A DNA stretch of 64,000 nt from Proales similis. Taxonomy: Eukaryota > Rotifera > Eurotatoria > Ploima > Proalidae. The translations under genes and the position numbers were made by a program. Of the stretch, positions 35,628-44,403 are shown one piece after another (within the stretch, counting starts at the first letter, position 1; every line of letters starts with the position of its first letter). The stretch lies in contig JAGVRJ010000005.1 of the NCBI GenBank assembly GCA_019059635.1, positions 1,922,001-1,986,000 of the forward strand, read 5' to 3'. The notes beneath the pieces are model-generated. The model was not told the DNA's origin. It ran no database searches and saw only the letters and a list, made by a program, of their open reading frames with translations.

Positions 35628-37636
35628 TGCGGAAAAATTTAATTAGACCAGTGAATAGCAACTTATCATTGGGACTTGCATTCTTTTGCAATTTTCTATC
35701 GCTTTCAATTTTTCATTCTCGTTATTTCGTTCTATTTCTAATTTTCTTCAATTATCAAGATTTTTCGGCCAATATAGAAAATGCTTTTTTCGAAGAACGA
35801 TGAAGAATCAAAAACACATTTTTATACAAATACCTAGCCATTTATACGATATTTGGAAATTGCGAATAAAACCTCGGTTGAAAGTAGGCTCTGCATTTGT
35901 AGTTGAGAAGACACAGCAGATTGTCAATTAGAAGAAAAATGATGCGACCTCAATTCGAACTTGTTGTCCGGCCGCCTCCGGGCTTTTTTCAACTCTTATC
36001 GCTCGCTCTGCGATCATTTGACCTGGTCCAGAGAGTACGCTTTTAAATTATCTTACCTGAACTGGTGAGCGCCATAAGCCTGCCCAAAACCAACTTTTCT
36101 TAACAAAGAAGGCGAAAGAACTGAAAACTACCGCAAATAAAAGTCCCCATGCCCGATTGGTAGCTGCAAACTATAAGTCTACTTTTCGTTCAATTACTGC
36201 TCGTCCCGATCCGCCAAGTGATTTATGATGAATAATTATTTCCAGCAAGCCAATCAGATCTTGGTATGCCAACTAATAGATTCGAGGCTCTTACTATGAT
36301 TGGAGTAGCAAAAAAAAAAAATCGAAGCGAAATTTCAATGCCGATGCCAATTGAAGAAACGCGATTGAAAAGTAAAAAAAGAAAGCCCCATCTTTGTTTT
36401 TGGCGTAGATTGCTTGAAAGTGATGATTGAGAGCGAATCTGAATCTAGACCAGATGGAGAGGGCTGGGTAGCATGAGGTGTTTTGCCATCGGCAGTTGAC
36501 TTGACGTGACACCTATCCGGCCTGATGGGTTCTATTTTGTAATTAAGGGTCCAATAATCGATTGAAAGCGTCTTGGCTTGTTTTTCTATTCAACGACAGT
36601 TTTGAGAGGCCGCAGCTGCGCATGAAAAGCTTCAAGCGCATCAATGCTTAATATATCTCTCCTCTCTTTGTTTGTGTCTATTTTTCTCTGATTGGTTCTG
36701 AATAATAGCGCAGCCATCGATATGAGATGGTCATCAAAGCGAAATGAGATAGTATGTCAAAAAACCAAGAATGTTTTTGCGCCCATGGTTAAAGAAAATA
36801 TTTTCGACGAGCAAGGGTCGCGCAAATATGCGACCAATACTCTTCAATTCGCTTGTTTGCTTATTTTTTTCCCATAGATTCAAACGTGCATGCTTTATGT
36901 GTATGGGCATCGCTCTTCTACTATAATTGTTTTCTATTTTTTAATTTATTTGCTGCAATTTCGATTGGACGTTCAGGCTTGTTTACGCTAGCAATGTGAT
37001 TTATGAATTCAAGTTGGCTGAAGGGGCATCGTTCTAGTTTTGCTTGATTGATTCAAACGAAGTATAAATATGATGTATTTCAGAGCCAAGTTAGATCAAG
37101 TTTGGTTTCTCATCTTCTCTTTCCTTACTCATCTCTCCAAGTGACCATTTGAGCATTAAATATTTCTTTTTCGAGCATTAATACCATTTCTCATCGCGTT
37201 CTCTTTGCGCGACTCTCTCGCTCTCTGCTTACTTATTTTATTTAGGCAAAGAAAATCAGCTTTTTATTGAGTCTGATCGCTCTGCGATTATTGGCGCGTG
37301 GGAGCAAATTTCACCGAATCAAACTTGTCAACCCAAATTTCTTGGTTAGCGTTCACTTAATTTACTACCTTTGCTCGGATGCATCTGCTTTATTTCATGA
37401 GCAAAATTCTTTCACTAATTCATCTTCGATACCTCTATTAGCCGACTGAGCTCAACTCAAACTCTTTCTTTACGCCTCTCAACTTATTACTTGCTATTGC
37501 ATGCTAGCTTGCGTGTCTGCTTGTGTGTGTGCGTGGGCAAACGTGAACGCTTGAGACTTGAAATCTGTGGGCGATCAATAATAGAGGAGAAGAAAATTTG
37601 ATAGCTCACCTACACATTTATTATTTGCCTCATCTA

Positions 37637-37662
37637 CTCTCTCTCTCTCTCTCTCTCTCTCT
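37637..37662. repeat. (CT)n microsatellite
   Basis: A 26-base pure CT run in the gene-poor stretch; the longest simple dinucleotide tract I noticed in the window. Confidence 0.85.
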
Positions 37663-38017
37663 ATTTCTCTTTCTGGTCTATAACTCCTCACACGTAGTCT
37701 CCTAATAGCATTCTCTTTCACCTGGCTACAACAATCTATGACCCAAAAATGTCTAAAAAGCATTGAATTATCGATAGATAAATCGAGTTTGACATTTCGC
37801 ATTCAACGCTCTTCTGCATTGATCTTGATAGCTGATGCAAATGCATTTCGATTGTTAATTGCACACTCTAAAGCAATCAATATGAAATTTGGAATGGCTT
37901 CGCCGTGAAGCATTCTCCTCACGTTTTCATGCAAATTAAAATTTTTTTCTTATGATCTACCAGAAAATAGAAAGCATCTTGTTTTTTCACTGCTCGCTCT
38001 AGACAAGCTCTCCACGC

Positions 38018-38025
38018 TATAAATA
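38018..38025 (+). promoter_or_regulatory. TATA box of the first Met-Gly cluster gene
   Basis: TATAAATA lies 132 bases before the ATG at 38150. A second identical box stands at 37063-37070 with no clear gene after it. Confidence 0.5.
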
Positions 38026-38149
38026 CAGGCGACTCTGAGTTTATTTCATCGCTTACGCGCCTTTTCTCTTAGTAACTTTCTAATTCATTTGTGCGAGATA
38101 GACAACTTCTAGAGAAGATAGAGAGCGCGCGCGCGAGAGAGAAAGAGAC

Positions 38150-38518
38150 ATGGGTGCCAGCAATAGAAGGCCTAGAGTATTGGAGCCCTACACTAGCTTT
38201 GATATCTTGCCCACTGAATATGTCAATAGACGGGCTATGCAGCCAGTTTCGCCCTATTATCACTCGCAGCAGAACTTGAACTATGTGCAGCCAGTAAGCA
38301 ACGCCCAAGGGCCCTGCTTTCAGCCGCCTGTAGCTATGCCTCATCAGTCGTATGGATTTATCAGGCAACAATTAGGCGGAGAGGGCCGAAGCTCAGGTTT
38401 AAAAGCTTCATCCTACAACACGTTTGCTCAGTTTTATAACCAGCATGCTCAGCGTGCAAGTGCACTTCAGTCAAATATTCAAAGTGTTCCGAAATTGTTT
38501 AATGGTGCTCGAAACTAA
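38150..38518 (+). CDS. Small Gln/Pro-rich Met-Gly protein, cluster member 1
   Basis: I do not recognise this 122-aa single-exon protein. It starts MGASNRRPRV and is rich in Gln, Ser, Tyr and Pro, with no signal peptide, membrane segment or known domain. Only one Cys is present (GPCFQPP). It is followed on the same strand by three other small Met-Gly, Pro/Gln-rich genes, so I treat it as the most diverged member of that cluster. Position 6 is Arg, so it does not meet the usual N-myristoylation pattern, unlike the other three. A TATA box lies at 38018-38025 and an AATAAA at 38612-38617, framing a compact transcript. Function is unknown. Confidence 0.65.
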   Translation: MGASNRRPRVLEPYTSFDILPTEYVNRRAMQPVSPYYHSQQNLNYVQPVSNAQGPCFQPPVAMPHQSYGFIRQQLGGEGRSSGLKASSYNTFAQFYNQHAQRASALQSNIQSVPKLFNGARN

Positions 38519-38774
38519 AGGCGTATTTTTATTAGAACGCACATTAGCATGTATTGCCTGGCATTTGCTCAATACTTGATTTGAATCTCAATTTTAGCGA
38601 TGTGATCTCACAATAAATTATTGCCATGTGTGAAGCGAGTATCTAATATGAATTGTGATTTGCTAATAGAACGCAAACTCACATCTATTGCTCCAAGTGA
38701 CTTGTTTTAAACAATTTTCTCGTTCAAATAAGGTTTAGATTCTCAGATTAGTAACTTAAAACCAACTAGAAAAG

Positions 38775-39278
38775 ATGGGTTCCCGTAATTCAAGAACTGG
38801 CGCTGTTAGCTGTCCACCAGGCTGCATGCCAATCAGACCACCACCACAAATGGGCGGTTTCCCGCAACCATTCCCACCAATGATGGGCGGATTCCAGCAA
38901 CCATTCCCACCAATGATGGGTGGATTCCAGCAGTTCCCAATGATGGGCGGATTCGGCCAACAGCAGTGCTGCCCACCACCAATGCCAATGCCATTGCCAA
39001 TGCCAATGCCGCTGCCATGCCCACCACCAATGCCAATGCCACTGCCAATGCCATGCCCACCACCAATGCCACTGCCAATGCCATGCCCACAGCCACTGCC
39101 ATTGCCACAGCCATGCCCACAAACTTTCGCCCAGCCAGCCCCACAGCCAGTGCCACAGCAAATTGTTGTCTACCGACCACAAGAGCAGCCACAACAGCCA
39201 CAATGCCCACCAGGCTGTGTCCCAGCTAACCGAAACTGTAAGAATATTCAAAGTCCTTCTCGATCAAAAGTAGATTAA
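38775..39278 (+). CDS. Met-Gly Pro/Met-rich CPPGC protein, cluster member 2
   Basis: This is an unrecognised protein of up to 167 aa. It starts MGSRNSRTGAVSCPPGCMP, and the first residues fit the N-myristoylation pattern (Gly2, Ser6, Arg7). Three repeats of the type FPPMMGGFQQ follow (about 25-58), then a CPPPMPMPLP-type low-complexity block and a second CPPGCVPAN motif near the C-terminus. It shares the N-terminus, both CPPGC motifs and the Pro/Met block with member 3, so the two are recent duplicates. A GTAAGA donor lies at 39239, and an AG 62 nt later (39300) would end the protein at ...VPANRN by creating a stop; the exact end is therefore uncertain. Function is unknown. Confidence 0.7.
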   Translation: MGSRNSRTGAVSCPPGCMPIRPPPQMGGFPQPFPPMMGGFQQPFPPMMGGFQQFPMMGGFGQQQCCPPPMPMPLPMPMPLPCPPPMPMPLPMPCPPPMPLPMPCPQPLPLPQPCPQTFAQPAPQPVPQQIVVYRPQEQPQQPQCPPGCVPANRNCKNIQSPSRSKVD

Positions 39279-39770
39279 CTGACTTGTAATTAAAAACAGA
39301 AATTCGATTCGTGGAAAGGATAACTTATTTTAACCAGATGCCAACTTTATTTCATTAAGCCCTTTTTATTTTAACAGTGATATAAAAATACCGAGTTATT
39401 TTTATGATCTATCTAACGAACTCCCTACTTTTCCTCTTACCCGTCTTTATTAAACTAATATTAGTTAGTTGAAAAACCCAAGAGGGTTTAACACTTTAAT
39501 AAATTTCAAAAACTAAACCCCTAGAATAAATAACATAGAAAATAGAATACCTTTAAAAATTAAGGAACATAACTAACTGTTACCTTGAGAGAGTGCTGAG
39601 AGATGAAGAGTCGTAAACGAGACTTGACTTAATCTGGGTTGATCGTTGAGCGGTTAAGGAACCTAGAAATCAGAATTTTATTAAGAAAATCAATTTGAGA
39701 ATCGAGTCTATAGATGATCAATTTTTCAGTTTAGATTGTTAGGAAAGAATAACAACAGCTCTTAGTCAAA
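39279..39770. other. Spacer between cluster members 2 and 3
   Basis: 492 bases, AT-rich, with AATAAA signals near 39498 and 39524 for member 2 and the upstream region of member 3. No gene is seen. Confidence 0.45.
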
Positions 39771-40634
39771 ATGGGTTCGAGAAACTCTAGAAATCCAAAG
39801 CCAGTCTCATGCCCACCGGGCTGCGTTCCTATCCGACCACAGTTTCCGTCTGGTCCTTCGAACTTTTTCCCAATGCAGAGACCGATGATCCCAATGCAGA
39901 TGCCATGCCCACCACCAATGCCAATGCCGTGCCCGACTCCAATGCCAATGCCGTGCCCGCCGCCAATGCCGTGCCCGCCGCCAATGCCATGCCCACCACC
40001 TATGCCAATGCCAATGCCGTGCCCACCACCTATGCCGATGCCATGCCCGCCACCAATGCCGCCGCCAATGCCGTGCCCACCACCAATGCCAATGCCGATG
40101 CCATGCCCGCCACCAATGCCAATGCCATGCCCGCCACCAATGCCAATGCCATGCCCGCCACCAATGCCAATGCCGATGCCGTGCCCACCACCTATGCCGA
40201 TGCCATGCCCGCCACCAATGCCAATGCCATGCCCACCACCGATGCCAATGCCGATGCCATGCCCGCCACCAATGCCAATGCCGATGCCATGCCCGCCACC
40301 AATGCCAATGCCGATGCCATGCCCGCCACCTATGCCAATGCCGTGCCCACCACCTATGCCACCGCCCATGCCATGCTGTCCACCACAAATTCCTTTCCAG
40401 CCCTCATTCGCCCCACAACCTAGCTACCAGCCACAACCCCAGCCCCAAATTTATCAGGCTCCACCGCCGCAACCACAACAGCCAGCTCCACAAAGTCAAG
40501 CACGATGCCCGCCTGGTTGCGTGCCTGCTAACGGATTTGGAGGTAGAAATCAATCATTCCCTAGCAGTGCAGAATTTCCACGAGGCTCTTCTAGAATCCA
40601 AATGAGTCCTAATGAATCGAGTTCCAGAACATGA
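39771..40634 (+). CDS. Met-Gly Pro/Met/Cys-repeat CPPGC protein, cluster member 3
   Basis: This is an unrecognised 287-aa single-exon protein. It starts MGSRNSRNPKPVSCPPGCVP, nearly identical to member 2 and fitting the N-myristoylation pattern. Residues about 44-205 consist almost only of Pro, Met and Cys in units such as CPPPMPMP. A Gln/Pro/Tyr-rich segment, a second CPPGCVPAN motif near residue 245 and a Ser/Arg-rich tail follow. No signal peptide or membrane helix is present, so a cytoplasmic, possibly membrane-tethered protein is likely. Regular Cys spacing could allow disulphides, metal binding or palmitoylation; none of these is shown. Copy number of the repeat differs sharply from member 2, as expected for slippage. 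Confidence 0.72.
   Translation: MGSRNSRNPKPVSCPPGCVPIRPQFPSGPSNFFPMQRPMIPMQMPCPPPMPMPCPTPMPMPCPPPMPCPPPMPCPPPMPMPMPCPPPMPMPCPPPMPPPMPCPPPMPMPMPCPPPMPMPCPPPMPMPCPPPMPMPMPCPPPMPMPCPPPMPMPCPPPMPMPMPCPPPMPMPMPCPPPMPMPMPCPPPMPMPCPPPMPPPMPCCPPQIPFQPSFAPQPSYQPQPQPQIYQAPPPQPQQPAPQSQARCPPGCVPANGFGGRNQSFPSSAEFPRGSSRIQMSPNESSSRT
39898..40375. repeat. Coding minisatellite of CCN-ATG (Pro-Met) units
   Basis: About 480 bases of degenerate tandem repeat built from CCN ATG pairs broken every few units by TGCCCNCCACC. It encodes the Pro/Met/Cys block of cluster member 3. The unit lacks stop codons in most frames, so long spurious frames appear on both strands. A shorter version (about 38970-39120) lies in member 2. 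Confidence 0.85.
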
Positions 40635-41345
40635 GCAGATACCTTTTTTAAAAACAGGCAAGTCCCTTCTTAGTGCAATTTTCGCCGCAACTTATTCAAT
40701 TTTAAACTTTGCCCTAAAGATCATTTCAATTATGTATTATTTCAAAAGAATTGAGTATTTTGCAACGGTTAAATTATTTTATACACCAATCCCAACAAAC
40801 AGAAAAAAAAGTTGCCATTTTGTCGTTAAACAACTATAGTCTGAGCATCCGCCGTCAGTTTAAATCAACCATTGGTCTGAAATCGATCATTTACTCTTTC
40901 ATATTTAATTGCCCAAGTTCAAAGAGGCTTCGCAAAGTTATTTTATCTTGAGCTGAAATCAAACCTGAAAATGAAGAGCGCTCTCATTTTACGTTGAATT
41001 TCTAAATTATAGCCACATGAAAGCTGCCCTTGTCGCTTAGCTTTCATGAAGACTCTTTCCTACTTCCTATAGATTACAAGCCTGCTTTTAATAGGCCGAT
41101 TTGGTCGATGGTCACGATCAAAGAACTTAATGATTAAGCATTCAAGAAGCCAATAAATCCTTCAAACCCTCATCGCTCCTTTAATATTGCAAAATTGAAC
41201 TTGTGTTAAAGTTTTAAATTAAAATTCATGTCACACTTCATGCGGCATTCCCTAAAAACTATTCGCTCGATTAATATTTCAAAAGCTGAAGCAAATTCAA
41301 AGCAATTAGATCGTCAAGAAAATAAAAACAAAAAGGAGGACAAAA
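40635..41345. other. Spacer between cluster members 3 and 4
   Basis: 711 AT-rich bases. An AATAAA near 41151 is close to the next gene. Short open frames at 40612-40951 are AT-rich and unconvincing. No gene is seen. Confidence 0.45.
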
Positions 41346-41901
41346 ATGGGCGCGGCCAAGTCAAAACAGACCAAGACAAGTCAGCAAGCTTTCCCACCTC
41401 AGCCCGGTTTTTCTCAAACACCGGCATATCCGAATGGCTTCGCAGCCAATCAAATGCCTGCACAGCAGCCAGGCTACCCAACTCTCAACCCATACGCACA
41501 ACAGACACAAGATCTTCAGCAGCCAACTCTCTCAAACCAGTCATCAAACTCGGCACAAACAAACTATTATGCGCCTCAAACTCAAGCCTTCCCACCAATG
41601 CCAGTTCAACAGCCGGCATTCAACACAATTGTACCGAATCAGGCGCCTTCCTATCCCATGAATTACCAGCGACAACAACGTAAGTGGGCCCATCCGACTT
41701 GTACCCAAGAGCCGACTTGGTTGTTAATTTAAACTTTTAGCCGCATTCAGAACTTTGGTTACTGGCTACGCTCAAGCGCCGACAAGTGAGAGGCGAATAA
41801 TTGAATCCGAGCCGAATGACTATATGCCACGATACTATGGCGAGCCACAAATGATGCCTCCCATGCAGCAAATGATTGGTGCCAAGCTGCGACGGCATTA
41901 G
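41346..41901 (+). CDS. Met-Gly Gln/Pro-rich protein, cluster member 4
   Basis: Two exons (41346-41679 and 41741-41901) join over a 61-nt intron to give 164 aa; without the splice the frame ends early in intron sequence. It starts MGAAKSKQTK, a strong N-myristoylation match with a basic stretch after it, as in many lipid-anchored signalling proteins. The rest is Gln, Pro, Asn and Tyr-rich (QPGYPTLNPY, QTNYYAPQTQ) and ends with a basic AKLRRH. There is no CPPGC motif and no Cys. Strand, position and composition suggest kinship with members 1-3, but sequence similarity beyond the first residues is weak. An AATAAA lies at about 42104. Function is unknown. Confidence 0.7.
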
Positions 41902-42354
41902 AAGCCTCGCCGTGTTGGTTGACGATTTCCTTTAAAACACATTTCCTCATACAACACTGAATGCTAAGTTCCTCACAACAGCATAGCCTTTGCAGCTTGC
42001 TCTTGGCATGACACTTCTTTTCTGCTGATCTCAAGTGCCCTGAGTGAACCCTTCAAGGGCTCTTTTTTTCTCGATGATTGCAGCTTTTGAGTATGAATCA
42101 TAAAATAAAGGCTCCGATTGTCAAATCTGACTGAATTCAGATACTCGTGTGACAATGTTGATCTCTGTTGAAATTCTCTAGTTCGATTGCGCCATTACAA
42201 ATCGATTCTCTTTTTAAGTTTATTCGGAAACAAATTAGAAGAAGCAAACAAAAAAAAACTGAAGCGTCGAACAATTGCTGTTTTTAAATCGGACTTTACT
42301 CAAAATAAGCTTGAAGAAAAACTAAGACAGAGGCGAAGTGTGTTGTTTGTTTGT
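41902..42354. other. 3' UTRs of convergent cluster member 4 and AHA1
   Basis: Plus-strand AATAAA at about 42104 and minus-strand signal (TTTATT at 42219-42224) mark the two transcript ends. No gene is seen. Confidence 0.5.
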
Positions 42355-43710
42355 TTAAAATAGTTGAGTTCCAAAGCCAAATGTTTGCTTGATTGAGTTG
42401 AAATAAAAATTGCGCCAGCCTTGTTGGGTGTTTTCCAAGAAGCTGCTTGGAACAGCCTCTTGCTCTAGTTTGAGTACAGTGCAGTCGTCTTCTTCCTGAA
42501 ACACAAGCTTGGCTAGCGAGTAGCACTCAGCTGGCCAGGCTTTGTAGCGCCATTTCATCACAATTCTCTTGTTCTCTTCAAGCTCTACAAATGTGCCTTC
42601 GATATTCGAGTCGAATAGAGCGAATTTTCCGTTTTGTTTCGGCTCGTAGACAAAGCCGCTTGATGCATGCGTGAACGCTTTGACCATATCGACTTGTGTA
42701 AATACCCTATAGAGCTCCTCGACGCGGCATTTGAACTCTTCCTTCATGTTTAGCTTTTTGGTTTCGAACTCGGCCGATTTGGCTGATCCGTTCGACTGCT
42801 CACTGCTCTTATTGTTGACGTCTTTGTTGACTTGTGCTGCGCCACTGGTCGATGATAGACTTGCTAGATTGCTCGAGCTATTCTTGGTCGGCAGTATAAG
42901 ACCCCTAGAATACTCTACGAGCGTGAGACAGATAAGCACATTGAACACAACTTGAACAGTCAATTTATGTTTCAAAGCTCACCCTCTTTGAGAAGGCGGA
43001 TGTAAACGGCGAATTTTTCTCTCATCGCTTCTACTCCCTGTTTTCGCATGAAATCGCCCATTTTATGTTGCTTTGAGTCCTTGACATCAATCAGGACCTT
43101 AAGAGCCAAAATGCTCATTAGTTGACTTTTACAAAGTGGAAAATAAATCTCTCACATCAACTTCGCTGGCGTCGTTCTCTTCGCTGAGATTTACTACTTC
43201 GAAGGTGCCTTTGTATTTTGTCTTGTTGTCACTATTGACATAAGTGCCTGAGAGCAACAAGAGTTGATATCGAAGAGGCCAAAAGCCAAGAGGTTCTGAC
43301 TCTCACCTTCCCAATCGCCTTTAATGACCCATTCGTAGAAAAATATGAGCTTTCCTTTTCGATTGTTCGCTGTTGCTTCTCCGTCACACTTGGTCACTTC
43401 TTTGATTCGGCATTGAACTTTGCAATCACGAGCTGAAGACCGAGGGCCGATTGAGAGTCAATTTTTTAGGTTCAAATTACATTCGTCGCTTTCCACTTTC
43501 AAGCCGGTCAAGAGCTCCTTCAGCTTGTCTTTCGACCAGTTGGTGGCGTTTTTCTCCGTCCAGTGCCAATTGTTCACATTGGTTGCATCTGCTCGCTCTT
43601 CAACAATCCTAAATTTGGTGTTTTTGTTAGACCTTGACCAGTTGGACTCGATTTTTTCAAAGCTCGAACTAGACTGACCATCTTGGATCGCCTTGACCCC
43701 ATTTAGCCAT
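42355..43710 (-). CDS. AHSA1: AHA1, activator of Hsp90 ATPase
   Basis: This co-chaperone binds Hsp90 in the cytosol and stimulates its ATPase. The ATG at 43710 opens a short exon (MAKWGQGDPRW). The next exon has IVEERADATNVNNWHW, essentially the family signature, and NNRKGKLIFFYEW follows near 43340. The N-terminal domain continues through FEVVNLSEEND. The last exon (42914-42355) begins EYSRGLILPT, carries a Ser/Asn-rich linker and then the AHSA1/START-like domain: VEELYRVFT, VKAFTHA, IVMKWRYKAWP, QGWRNFYF and the C-terminal IKQTFGFGTQLF. Five or six exons with short introns are read. The long frame that starts 42975 is intronic at its N-terminus. A perfect heat-shock element lies about 135 bases upstream. 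Confidence 0.93.
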
Positions 43711-44403
43711 CGTCGATCAGTTGAATTCTACGCTAAATCTCTTCACTATAAACCGGCTCTATTTGCTGCTCTCTTACTCCAACCATCGCATGTCGTATTT
43801 TATATTATATACACGAGCGTTTGTAAAGAGAGAAAAGCGATCTAGAAATTTCTAGAAGTCAAAATAGACCAAGTCTGAGTACATGACCGAAACTGTTTCT
43901 AACCGCTAGTTTCCCTTCTTTCTAAGGATCAGCATCGCCTCGTCGGCCGTCTTTCAGCTGCTCAATGAGTACCAACCAATTGTCAAAATAGGCAAGAAAA
44001 AAAGACAACCGATCGCTCTTGTCTGATAGTGCACCCTTTCTCGGCCTGCTCAGCTGTCTTTATTTTGGCAGCGAGAATAAATTATTAAGATTTGTGGGAT
44101 GGCCTGGTGTTCGGCTGCCTGTATTCTTTGCTTCGAATTTACATAATTAAACCAGCAGTCAGCTTCAATCAAACATACGCAATTTGAGCGCATAAAAATA
44201 TAAAGAAGCGAAATTAGAACAACAGAAAAGGCACTTTATCTAGTTGGGCTGGGATGCTCTAACTTGGTGATCGGGTCGACACACGCCTTTTTTTTAAAGT
44301 GATCTGCTCTGTTTGATCGGGTTGAGCCATTCGATTGTTGTTCTCGCATTTGAATTGGCAACAAGTTTTTTACAAAACAAGAGCAAAATAAGCTGCGTAC
44401 AAA
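43711..44403. promoter_or_regulatory. Divergent upstream region of AHA1 and ATG9
   Basis: 693 bases between opposite start codons. On the AHA1 side there is a TATA-like box near 43798-43810 and a heat-shock element at 43845-43857. On the ATG9 side TATAAAG occurs at 44199-44205, about 200 bases before its ATG. Confidence 0.6.
43845..43857. promoter_or_regulatory. Heat-shock element (HSF binding site)
   Basis: The sequence GAAATTTCTAGAA is an exact GAAnnTTCnnGAA array of three inverted 5-bp units. A fourth, imperfect unit (ATC for TTC) precedes it. It sits 135-147 bases upstream of the AHA1 ATG and about 35 bases beyond a TATA-like box, a standard placement. HSF1 control of AHA1 is known in other eukaryotes; control here is inferred. 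Confidence 0.75.

Larger units (their letters stand above)
35628..38149. other. Largest gene-poor stretch in the window, 2.5 kb
   Basis: No protein-coding gene can be supported. It contains two TATA-like boxes on the plus strand (37063-37070 and 38018-38025), a 26-base (CT)n tract at 37637-37662 and a GC/GA alternating tract at about 38122-38147 just before the first gene of the Met-Gly cluster. The first box has no convincing coding exon after it, so it may drive a noncoding or 5' UTR exon. Confidence 0.5.

Noticed and set aside
39898-40375. Regular repeat array that could suggest CRISPR or a satellite
   Set aside because: There are no spacers, units are degenerate, and it lies wholly inside a coding frame.
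39731-40423. Long open frames overlapping cluster member 3: Gly/His/Ile and Trp/His repeats on the minus strand and Ala/Asn repeats on the plus strand
   Set aside because: They arise because the repeat unit lacks stops in these frames. Only the Pro-Met frame has an ATG shared with a paralogue and non-repeat flanks resembling it.
42355-42975. AHA1 C-terminal frame starting with an apparent signal peptide (LTVQVVFNVLICLTLVEYS)
   Set aside because: Bases 42915-42975 are intron sequence; the exon starts at 42914 and continues the AHA1 EYSRGLILPT motif. A secreted protein is not supported.
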